Of a DNA stretch of 64,000 bases, positions 45,021-53,176 are shown one piece after another (positions within the stretch are counted from its first letter, which is position 1; each line of letters opens with the position of its first letter). Position numbers and translations under genes: made by a program. Source of the DNA: Roseiarcus sp963807735 (GTDB lineage Bacteria > Pseudomonadota > Alphaproteobacteria > Rhizobiales > Beijerinckiaceae); the NCBI GenBank assembly GCA_963807735.1, contig CAWEDI010000018.1, positions 305,799 to 369,798 of the forward strand. The letters are read 5' to 3'. The notes under the pieces were generated by a model, which was not told the origin of the DNA, did no database searches, and worked only from the letters and a program-made list of their open reading frames with translations.

Positions 45021-46175
45021 ATGTCAGTCGCCGTCGCGCGCGAGCGCACCACCCTCAATTCGCTGGGGCTGCCGAAGGCGGCGGCCGACACGCGCGTCGT
45101 CGTCGCCATGTCGGGGGGCGTCGATTCGAGCGTTGTCGCGGCGCTGCTTTCGCGCGAGGGCTACGACGTCGTCGGGTTGACGATGCAACTCTACGATCAC
45201 GGCGCCGCCGTGCATCGTAAGGGCGCCTGCTGCGCCGGCCAGGACATTCACGACGCGCGCGACGTCGCCGCCCGGCTCGGCGTTCCCCATTACGTGCTCG
45301 ACTACGAGGCGCGGTTTCGCGAAAAGGTGATCGAGCCGTTCGCGCGCGCTTATGTCGCGGGCGAGACGCCGATCCCCTGCGTCGCCTGCAATCAGCACCT
45401 CAAGTTCGTCGATCTCTACGAGGCCGCCGACGACCTCGGGGCCGACGTCCTCGCCACCGGCCATTATGTCGTGAGCCGCGACGACGGGCAGGGCGGCCGC
45501 GCGCTTTACCGCGCCGCCGATCCCGATCGCGATCAAAGCTATTTCCTGTTCGCGACCACCCCGGAGCAGTTGCGCCGCCTGCGTTTCCCGCTCGGGGGCT
45601 TGCTGAAGCCGGAAGTGCGGGCGCTCGCGCGCGAGTTCGGGCTCGCCATCGCCGACAAGGCCGACAGCCAGGACATCTGTTTCGTGCCGACCGGCCATTA
45701 CAGCGCGATGATCGAGCGGATGATGCCGGGGTCCGCCGAACCCGGCGACATTTTCCACGTCAACGGCCGCAAGCTCGGCCGCCACGACGGCATCCTGCAT
45801 TACACGATCGGCCAGCGCCGCGGCCTCGGCGTCGCCGCCGGCGAGCCGCTCTATGTCGTCGCGCTCGACGCGGCGCGGGCGCGGGTGATCGTCGGTCCGC
45901 GCGAGGCGCTGGCGACGCCGTTCGTGCGGCTGCGCGACTTCAACTGGATCGGGCCTGGCCGGATCGAGGACATTCCGCTGAAAGGCATGAAGGTCGGCGC
46001 GAGGGTGCGTTCGACCCGGCCGCCGGCGCCGGCGCATCTGTTCGCCGATGGCCATGTCGCGTTCGCCGAGCCGGAGTGCGGCGTCTCGCCCGGTCAGGCT
46101 TGCGTGCTCTATGACTCGACCGATCCGCACGCGCGCGTGCTCGGCGGCGGCTTCATCGCCGGGCGGGCGGCCTGA
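45021..46175 (+). CDS. mnmA: tRNA-specific 2-thiouridylase MnmA
   Basis: A 384-residue enzyme that thiolates U34 in tRNA Lys, Glu and Gln. The PP-loop is VAMSGGVDSSVVAAL near residue 30. The first catalytic Cys is in PIPCVACNQHLKF and the second in DSQDICFVPTG. The C-terminal substrate domain runs to GGGFIAG. ATG at 45021 is the last methionine before conserved sequence; the frame is open back to 44880, but that leader is not conserved-looking. It diverges from sciP. Confidence 0.95.
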   Translation: MSVAVARERTTLNSLGLPKAAADTRVVVAMSGGVDSSVVAALLSREGYDVVGLTMQLYDHGAAVHRKGACCAGQDIHDARDVAARLGVPHYVLDYEARFREKVIEPFARAYVAGETPIPCVACNQHLKFVDLYEAADDLGADVLATGHYVVSRDDGQGGRALYRAADPDRDQSYFLFATTPEQLRRLRFPLGGLLKPEVRALAREFGLAIADKADSQDICFVPTGHYSAMIERMMPGSAEPGDIFHVNGRKLGRHDGILHYTIGQRRGLGVAAGEPLYVVALDAARARVIVGPREALATPFVRLRDFNWIGPGRIEDIPLKGMKVGARVRSTRPPAPAHLFADGHVAFAEPECGVSPGQACVLYDSTDPHARVLGGGFIAGRAA

Positions 46176-46177
46176 CG

Positions 46178-46384
46178 ATGCCGGGGTTCGACGAAGAACT
46201 GGCGTTCGGCCAGCCGCCAGCCAAACCCACCGGGCACACGCTCGGCGAGAACGTCGACGCGCTGTCGGCGCCGGAGCTCGAGGAGCGGATCGAACGGCTG
46301 CGCGGCGAAATCGCGCGGCTGGAGGCGGCGAAGGCGGCGCGCGAAGCGACCAAGGCGGCGGCGGATGCGTTTTTCAAACGCTGA
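46178..46384 (+). CDS. DUF1192 small protein
   Basis: A 68-residue protein two bases after mnmA. The block LGENVDALSAPELEERIERLRGEI is diagnostic for DUF1192, followed by an Ala/Lys-rich coiled-coil end (EAAKAAREATKAAADAFF). The family is widespread in alphaproteobacteria, usually next to the DUF1465/rcdA gene as here. Function unknown. Confidence 0.9.
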   Translation: MPGFDEELAFGQPPAKPTGHTLGENVDALSAPELEERIERLRGEIARLEAAKAAREATKAAADAFFKR

Positions 46385-46414
46385 GCGCGCCATTTTGGGA
46401 CGGGCGGGACGCCG

Positions 46415-46429
46415 TTAACCTTCCGTTAA
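46415..46429. promoter_or_regulatory. CtrA-binding site (TTAA-N7-TTAA)
   Basis: TTAA-CCTTCCG-TTAA is an exact match to the full CtrA consensus. It lies 30 bases after the DUF1192 stop and 270 bases before rcdA. A possible -10 box, TACTAT, stands at 46441-46446. The site could drive a short RNA ending at the terminator at 46500-46524, or act at a distance on rcdA. Confidence 0.7.
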
Positions 46430-46439
46430 CGTCTGAAAG

Positions 46440-46524
46440 TTACTATTTGGTTGCCGATCGGAACCCTTCCCGTTCCGGTTCGCCTCCCTCAGCTACCTCG
46501 AGCCGCCGCAAGGCGGCTCTTTTT
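46440..46524 (+). ncRNA. Candidate small RNA between DUF1192 and rcdA
   Basis: The segment between the CtrA box and the strong terminator at 46500-46524 contains no reading frame worth reporting, yet it ends in a textbook Rho-independent terminator. A transcript starting just after TACTAT (46441-46446) would be about 70-75 bases, with a CU-rich single-stranded stretch before the terminator hairpin. It may instead be the trailer of the mnmA-DUF1192 transcript. Confidence 0.4.
46500..46524 (+). terminator. Rho-independent terminator
   Basis: GAGCCGCC-GCAA-GGCGGCTC, an 8-base perfect stem with a GCAA tetraloop, is followed by TTTTT. It is the clearest intrinsic terminator in the window. The upstream gene ends 116 bases earlier. 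Confidence 0.92.
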
Positions 46525-46702
46525 GCGTTTGTCGCTGGCGCGCCGACGCGTTAACCTTATCAATAAGCAAACGAGCGCCGATAAGCGCGTGGCGCTATGC
46601 TTGCAGCGTGCTTCACGTGGAAGACGTGCGGCGCCAAAACGAAACAAGACGGAGCGAACCCGTCGAGGTGCGCGTCTCGAGGCGGCTCGAGGAGTAAAGT
46701 GT

Positions 46703-47251
46703 ATGAGTGCTCGCAGTGGCGTATCGAACGGCGGCGGCGAAACCGATCGTCCCACCTTCGCGATTTCCTTCGTGCAACGGCACGCGAACTCTGACGCGTT
46801 CAAGGCGCTGTTTCGGGAGGGCATGACGCTGGTCGAGGAAGCGGCCAGCTATCTCGACGGCCCCGGCCGCTTGGCCTCGAAAACCTTGCGCCGTCCCGCG
46901 GCGCTCGCCTACGCCACCGAAAGCATGCGGCTCACCACCCGCCTCATGCAGATCGCCTCCTGGCTCTTGTTGCGGCGCGCGGTCAACGAAGGCGAGCTGA
47001 CGCCGGCGCAGGCGCAGACCGAACGCCACCGCGTGCGGCTGACCCAGCAGGAACTGTCGTGCGACGAATCCATGCTGTCTGAGCTTCCGCAGGAATTTTC
47101 CGATCTCAGCTTGCGTTCCCTCCGGCTTCAGGCGCGAGTGCTGCATCTCGACCGCTCGTTCCTGGAGCCGCGGATGGGGCCGTTGACCCCGTTGGCGCAT
47201 CCGCTCGCGGCGCATATCGCCCGCGTCGAAGCGGCGTTCCGCGCCACCTAG
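46703..47251 (+). CDS. rcdA: Regulator of CtrA degradation RcdA (DUF1465)
   Basis: A 182-residue helical protein of the DUF1465/RcdA family: SFVQRHANSDAFKALFREGM, LVEEAASYLDGPGR, and the hallmark ALAYATESMRLTTRLMQIAS. In Caulobacter RcdA joins CpdR and PopA as an adaptor that hands CtrA and other substrates to ClpXP. ATG at 46703 has GAGGAG upstream; the frame stays open to 46451 but crosses the terminator. A CtrA box and terminator lie in the 318-base gap before it, together with another TTAACC at about 46552. Confidence 0.92.
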   Translation: MSARSGVSNGGGETDRPTFAISFVQRHANSDAFKALFREGMTLVEEAASYLDGPGRLASKTLRRPAALAYATESMRLTTRLMQIASWLLLRRAVNEGELTPAQAQTERHRVRLTQQELSCDESMLSELPQEFSDLSLRSLRLQARVLHLDRSFLEPRMGPLTPLAHPLAAHIARVEAAFRAT

Positions 47252-47297
47252 GCGCGCGCCCCGTTTTAGCCGCAAAGCCGGGCTTAGGCGCGGGCCT

Positions 47298-47912
47298 ATG
47301 GCCGACGCTCGTCTCTATCTCCTCACGCCCGCGCTCACCCCCGCCGATCTCGCCGCCTTCGCGCCGCGCCTCCGCGCGGCGCTCGCCGCCGGCGACGTCG
47401 CGAGCGTGCTGGCGCGGATCGCGCGCCGCGCCGACGGCAAAGGCGCCATCTCGCCGCTCGTCGAAATCGTCGCCGCGCGCGACGCGGCGTTGCTGGTCGA
47501 AGGCGATTCCCGGCTTGCCGCGCGGCTCGGCGCCGACGGCGTCCACGTCGCGGGTCCCGAGGTCGCCGACGCGGTTGCGAGCTTCAAGTCCGAGCGGATC
47601 GTCGGCGCCGGGGGGCTCAGAATGCGCGACGATGCGATGGCGGCCGCCGAGGCGGGGGCCGACTATGTGATGTTCGGCGAGCCGGAGGCCGACGGCGCCG
47701 CGCCGAGCCTAGAGGCGACGCTGGAGCGCGTCGACTGGTGGGCGGAGATTTTCGAGACGCCGTGCGTCGCCTACGCCCACCGTCTGGAGGACGTCGCCGC
47801 GCTCGCCGAAGCCGGCGCCGACTTCGTCGCGCTCGGCGAGGCGGTATGGAGCGCGCCGGACCCCGCGGAGGCGGTAAAGGCGGCGATGCGCGGGTTGGGG
47901 AGGGCGACATGA
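47298..47912 (+). CDS. Thiamine-phosphate synthase (ThiE)-like protein
   Basis: A 204-residue TIM-barrel protein of the thiamine phosphate synthase/TenI family: ARLYLLTPALTPADLAAF start, VEIVAARDAALLVEG, LGADGVHVAGPE, GADYVMFGEPE (phosphate-binding GP region) and FVALGEAVW. The pyrophosphate-binding loop is less conserved than in true ThiE, and no other thiamine genes lie near, so a divergent role is possible. Its stop overlaps the next start by four bases. Confidence 0.82.
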   Translation: MADARLYLLTPALTPADLAAFAPRLRAALAAGDVASVLARIARRADGKGAISPLVEIVAARDAALLVEGDSRLAARLGADGVHVAGPEVADAVASFKSERIVGAGGLRMRDDAMAAAEAGADYVMFGEPEADGAAPSLEATLERVDWWAEIFETPCVAYAHRLEDVAALAEAGADFVALGEAVWSAPDPAEAVKAAMRGLGRAT

Positions 47913-48895
47913 GGAGAATCTTCGGCGCCGGCGCCGTCCTTATCCTGGCGCTGGGCGGACCGGCGCTCGCCTTCGATCCGACGTCGCCGATGTTCGAGGC
48001 GCCAATCGTCAAGCAGGTCGGTCCCGACGCGCCGCTGAAGCCGAAACCCGGCGATCCGCCCGGCGACATTGCGTTCGGCGCCTATCAGCGCGGCTACTAC
48101 ATCACCGCTATGCGCGAGGCCGAAAAGCGCCTCGCCGCCGATTCCAAGGACGCCGCGGCGATGACGCTGATCGGCGAAATCTATCACGACGGGCTGGCGG
48201 TCAAGCGCGACGACGACGAAGCGGCGCGCTGGTGGCGGCTGGCGGCCAACGCCGGCGACCCGCAAGGGGCGTACGAATACGGCGTGGCGTTGCTGAGCGG
48301 CGCCGGCGTCCCCGAGGACAAGACGGCCGCCCAGGCGCAATTCGCGGCCGCCGCGGCGAAAGGCAATCTCGGGGCGATTTACAATCTCGGCGTGCTGGCG
48401 CTGAAGGGCGAGCCCGACGGAAAACCCGATTTCGCCGGCGCCGCGGCGTATTTTCGCCGCGCGGCGGAAGCCGGCGACGGCAACTCCGCCTATTCCTACG
48501 GCGTTCTGCTGCGCGAGGGCAAAGGCGTCGGGCTCGACACCGACGCGGCGGCGGGCTGGCTGAAGCGCGCCGGCGAAGACGGCATCATCGCCGGCCAGGT
48601 CGAATACGCGATCATGCTGTTCAACGGCGTCGGCGTGGTCAAGGACGAGGCGGCCGCCGCGAAAATCTTCACGCTCGCCGCCGCGCGGCGCAACCCGATC
48701 GCGCAGAACCGGCTCGCGCATCTCTATTTGATCGGGCGCGGCGTGCCGAAAGACCTGGTCCGCGCCGCCTTGTGGAACGGCCTCGCCCGGGCCGCCGGGC
48801 TCAAGGACGACAAGCTCGACAAGGCGATCGGCGCGTTGACGCCGGAGCAGATTGATCAGGTGAACCAACTCGCGCGCAAGGAAGCCGAGTTCTGA
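47909..48895 (+). CDS. Secreted Sel1-repeat (SLR) protein
   Basis: A 328-residue protein with a signal peptide (residues 1-20, AGAVLILALGGPALA). About six Sel1-type 36-residue repeats follow, such as DDDEAARWWRLAANAGDPQG AYEYG..., AAAYFRRAAEAGDGNSAYSYG and EAAAKIFTLAAARRNPIAQN. These fold as helical pairs for protein contacts, so a periplasmic scaffolding role is likely. Start overlaps the upstream stop (ATGA). Convergent with the patatin gene, 45 bases away. Confidence 0.9.
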   Translation: MRRIFGAGAVLILALGGPALAFDPTSPMFEAPIVKQVGPDAPLKPKPGDPPGDIAFGAYQRGYYITAMREAEKRLAADSKDAAAMTLIGEIYHDGLAVKRDDDEAARWWRLAANAGDPQGAYEYGVALLSGAGVPEDKTAAQAQFAAAAAKGNLGAIYNLGVLALKGEPDGKPDFAGAAAYFRRAAEAGDGNSAYSYGVLLREGKGVGLDTDAAAGWLKRAGEDGIIAGQVEYAIMLFNGVGVVKDEAAAAKIFTLAAARRNPIAQNRLAHLYLIGRGVPKDLVRAALWNGLARAAGLKDDKLDKAIGALTPEQIDQVNQLARKEAEF

Positions 48896-48940
48896 ACCGC
48901 AGGCGAGCTGTGGCCCCGCCCCGAGCGCGCCGGTTTGCGT

Positions 48941-51921
48941 TCACGGCGGCGCCGGCGCCTTGGATTTGAATTCCTCGCAGAGCTTGCCAATGCCGAGCGT
49001 CGCGTCAGTCGCGCTTTCGAGCCTTTCAAGCTGCTCGCGATTGCCGCATCGGCAGACGAGCCTATCCAGGCCTTTGCGGGTTGCTTCGGAGAGAACCCAA
49101 CCAAGCGGCGGGTCGACGGCGACCTTGCCGTCGCTGTCCTTTCTGCACATGCCGAGATGCGTGAAGTAGGGCGCACCGGGCTTTACGAGCGCCGGCTGCG
49201 CTGACGCGGTCGGCGGGTCGCCTTCGTGGCGCTCCTGCGCGGTCGGATAGCCGCCGTTTCTCGAATTTAGCTTGTCGTTCCGATCGAGCGACGCCGGCTC
49301 GGGCGGGTACTCTGAGCAGATGTGCCACGCCAGCTCGGCGGCGGCGCGGTTGCCGTGCGCTTCCGGACTGAGTTTATGCCCTCGAACGGCGCTAGAAACT
49401 CGTTCACCCAGGGGTTTGCGACGAAGTCCGACAAGGCGTTCTCAACAATTCCGGGCCAGCTCTCCCGCTCGTCCTCAACGGCGGGATAGTGCAGATAGTG
49501 GGGCGGCGCGGCGTGGTCGGGACTCGGCTCGGTCGCGCTGATCACGCACGGTTGCCTGGCGTCGAGCCGGTCGATCCGCAGCAGCGTCTGGCTCTTGTCG
49601 CTTTTCGCGTCGTCGTTTTTGTCGAGGTCCGGATCGCTGGTGATCATCAGGATCGTCAGCTTGATCTCGGGCCATTGCGCATTCAACTGTCGCTCGTCGG
49701 TCCCTGGCGTCGCCTCCGCGCGATTTTTTCGCACGTATCGCTGCAACGCCGCCTCCGCCTCGCGGCCGATCTCCAGCGCGGTGAGTGCGCCGAAGTTCTC
49801 GAAATAACCGCCGTCGATCAGCGAGCCCTCGTTTCCGCCCAGGTTTCCGGCCGGCGAGACGTAGATGAAGCGGGCGCTGTTGATCGCCGCCGTGCTCGCC
49901 GGCACGTCGCCTCCCAGCTCGTCAAGTTCGTCGAGCGCGTCGACGAACACGTTGCGCTCGACGAGCGCCTGCGAAGCGATGATGCGCTTGCCGGTCTCCT
50001 CGTGCGTCGCGTTGAGCAGCAGGATCGGCCGCCAGGCGGAAGTCGGCGAATCGGATCGCGGCTGTGGGTTGAAGAAGCTGAGGAAGGAACCGGCCATCAG
50101 GCCGTTGCTAGCGTGTTCGAAGCCGTGCTCGAGCGCCGCCGCCCGATCCTCGAAGGACCATGGCAAAATGCTGGCCAGCGTGTCCTTGAACAGCCAACTC
50201 GCCAGCGCGGGGGCGAGGAAATCATCGGCGAGATACGACCGCGACGTGTTCCTTTTAGGATCAATCAGCGAAGTCGAGTAGGCGGTGGCGCCGACGCTGC
50301 CGCCGGAGACGCCACTGATGGCGAACAGATAGGGAGCTACGCCGCTTTCCCGACCGCCGACCGTGTCCAGCACCGTCGCAGTCCAATAAGCCGCCCGAAT
50401 GCCGCCGCCAGCGGTCGCGACAATCAGCAGCGGGAGTTTGTGGTTGGCGTCCAACGCGTCGCCGTGCGACCGCTTGTAGGCGTCCCTCGCCTGATCGTAC
50501 CAGCGCTCCGCCGCCTGTTCGACGCGCAACCGTTGATTGGGCGTCCCGCAGTTCTCCTGACAACGACGCACGGCGTGAAAGGGGAGCAGCCAGGCGTTGA
50601 TGACGCAAAGGATGATCACGCCGGTGATGACATAGGCGTGGAAGACGGCGGGCTTCGCCGGCTCGCCGGGCCTGGCGCCCGTCCACCTTGCGGCCCAGGG
50701 CGCCGTCGCCAAGGTCTCGGACATCAGCCCCAAGGCGTTCAGGCTCGCGAGCAGGGCGCCGAAGGCGAAGAAGGCGATCACCATGGAGCCGAAGACGCGG
50801 CCAAGCGACGGGGCGCTGATGAACGTCCAAACCACAAACGGAAGCGCGACGACGAACAGCACGATCGACCAGTCCGCGAAGTAACGCCTCTCCTTAGCGT
50901 CGTCCTTGATGCGCCTCGCCAAACTCGCTTTGGGGCCGAGCGGGTTGCCGCGGTAGGCTCCGCTGATCAAAGTCAGGTATATGACCGCCAATTCGCTGAT
51001 CGCCCATGTGCCCAAGACAAAGCCGGGAGGCAGTGGAACATATCCGGAGAAAAGTTGCGCGCAGACGGCGACGATCGCAAGCACGATCGACAGCAACAAC
51101 AGAAATCGCCACGATAGACGCAGAACAAATCTCAGGTAGCGCCACGCTTGCCCCGCCTCGGCCTTCCATGTCGGCTGCGCGCCTTGGTCAACGGTCGGAG
51201 AAGGGATCGCCGTCGCCGCGCCTACGCTGCGCTCGGAGAGCTTGCGGTTGTCATATCGATAAACAATCACAATGATGAGGCAGATGATGAAGAACGCGGT
51301 CAGGGCCAGACACAGGCCCAACAATCCGTCGCCGAAGTCGCGCCGCGCCGCGAGTCCGAGACTTACTGCGGCGCCCAGATGAGCGCAGACGCCCAGAAAA
51401 CGTGGCCCCCAGTAGACCCACGGCGTGTTGGCCGAGGAGACCCGACGCGCGGGCTCATTCGGATCGATCTCGTCCGGTAGCTCGCCGATGGCTCCGTTCT
51501 TCAAGGCGCGCCAGACGCCGAGACGCGCACTGTGCCAGTTGTTCAAGGCCCAGTAGACCAGCGCAACCAAGAGATAGATCGGCCGTCCCCAATGACCGTC
51601 TTCGATCATCAGACTGACGCCGAGTTCGCGTCCCTGCGCGGCGAAGAACAGGAAATAGCCGGCGAGCAGAACGACGGCCAGCGGGCGCCACATTGCGATC
51701 AACGCCAGCAGGCGTTCGCCCCACGCCGAAACGAACCACCAGATCAAAGCGCACGAGATCACGGCGTAAGGAAGCGCGACCCATCGGAACCCGCTGAACT
51801 GCGGATTATGGACGAGCGCCACGAGGACGATCAGGTCAATGAGAACAGCCGCAAGAGCCAACCAGCGGCGACCCTCCCACTTCGGCCGTGTCTCGGTCGC
51901 CGCGAGCGCCAGTTGAGTCAT
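48941..51921 (-). CDS. Polytopic membrane protein with patatin-like phospholipase domain, frameshifted near C-terminus
   Basis: A large protein; as read it stops at 49267 after 884 residues. Residues 1-460 hold about eleven membrane helices in several groups. The C-terminal half is a patatin domain: oxyanion GGGIRAAYW near 508, nucleophile elbow GVSGG near 540, and catalytic Asp in DGGYFENFG near 706. Just after FLAPFEGI the A-run at 49373-49375 seems one base short. Restoring it gives KLSPEAHGNRAAAELAWHIC and a coherent tail with a CRC motif to a stop at 48941 (about 993 residues). Substrate is probably a membrane lipid; no close relative comes to mind. Confidence 0.85.
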
Positions 51922-52228
51922 GTAGCGAACCCCTTACGCAGTGACGCCCCAAGAACACGAGCCCGTTGAGGATACGCAGTCGCAACACGCAAGCATCGCA
52001 ATAAGACCGGCGCGCATCGCGTATGTCAAACGGATCGGCTGTTATTTTCGTCATGCTTTTGCGACGCCGCCGTTGCAAGTCGCGAAGCGAGCCCGCGCAA
52101 CACAGGAACGCTGCCGCACGGGGGAGAAATTGCTGTCCGCTCGATTGGGCTCCGCTTCGCCATATCGCGCCGGTTCATTCCGAGCCGCAGGCGCGCTACA
52201 AGGGCGCCACCGCATCAAGGAGCCCGCC
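51922..52228. other. 307-base divergent region, no gene
   Basis: Between the patatin gene (leftward) and the yghU-like gene (rightward). Several frames are open but their peptides look random. The only AT-richer patch is about 52025-52060. I see no convincing operator or terminator. Confidence 0.5.
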
Positions 52229-53104
52229 ATGTCTGACGCCACGGAATACGTCCCGCCGAAAGTCTGGGTCTGGAACAAGGAGAGCGGCGGGCGCTTCGCC
52301 AAGACCAATCGTCCGATCGCCGGCCCGACCCACGAGAAGAAGCTGCCGGTCGGCCGCCATCCCCTGCAACTCCATTCGCTCGGGACGCCGAACGGCGTCA
52401 AAGTCACGATAATGCTGGAGGAGCTGCTCGCCGCCGGCCACACCGGCGCCGAATACGACGCCTGGCTGATCGACATCGGCCAGGGCGATCAGTTCGGCTC
52501 GGGCTTCGTCGACATCAACCCGAACTCGAAGATCCCGGCGCTGCTCGACGTGAGCGAAAACCCGCCGGTGCGGGTGTTCGAGTCGGGGGCGATCCTCGTC
52601 TATCTCGCCGAGAAGTTCGGCGCGTTCCTGCCGACCGAGCGGGGCAAGCGCGCGGAATGCCTGTCGTGGCTGTTCTGGCAGATGGGCAGCGCGCCCTATC
52701 TCGGCGGCGGGTTCGGCCATTTTTACGCCTATGCGCCGACGAAGATCGAATATGCGATCGACCGCTTCGCCATGGAGACCAAGCGGCAACTCGATGTGCT
52801 GAACCGCCGCCTCGCCGAGACGCGCTACATCGCCGGCGACGACTACACCATCGCCGACATGGCGATCTTCCCCTGGTACGGCGGCACGGTGAAGGGCTGG
52901 AGCTACGGCGCCGGCGAGTTCCTCAACGTGCAAGAGTACACGCACGTGATCCGCTGGGCCGACATGTTGCTGGAGCGGCCGGCGGTGAAGCGCGGTCGGA
53001 TGGTCAATCGCACCTCAGGCGACCCCGCCTCGCAACTGCGCGAGCGCCACGACGCCAGCGATTTCGAGACCAAGACGGCGGACAAAGTGGCGCCGCCGGC
53101 GTGA
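52229..53104 (+). CDS. yghU: Glutathione-dependent disulfide-bond oxidoreductase (YghU-type GST)
   Basis: A 291-residue nu-class glutathione transferase. The ~45-residue N-terminal extension (YVPPKVWVWNKESGGRFAKTNRP) distinguishes YghU from the shorter YfcG. The thioredoxin-like domain has HSLGTPNGVKVTIMLEEL (Thr/Asn contact glutathione) and ESGAILVYLAEKFG; the helical domain follows (YLGGGFGHFYAYAP, ADMAIFPWY). It reduces disulfides and organic peroxides using two glutathiones. ATG at 52229 has AAGGAG upstream. Confidence 0.94.
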   Translation: MSDATEYVPPKVWVWNKESGGRFAKTNRPIAGPTHEKKLPVGRHPLQLHSLGTPNGVKVTIMLEELLAAGHTGAEYDAWLIDIGQGDQFGSGFVDINPNSKIPALLDVSENPPVRVFESGAILVYLAEKFGAFLPTERGKRAECLSWLFWQMGSAPYLGGGFGHFYAYAPTKIEYAIDRFAMETKRQLDVLNRRLAETRYIAGDDYTIADMAIFPWYGGTVKGWSYGAGEFLNVQEYTHVIRWADMLLERPAVKRGRMVNRTSGDPASQLRERHDASDFETKTADKVAPPA

Positions 53105-53176
53105 CCCTCCCGTCAAATTGACAGGCCCGGTCAAACGGACTTTGCTCCGCAGGCGCCGAATCGCTGAGATTGCCCC

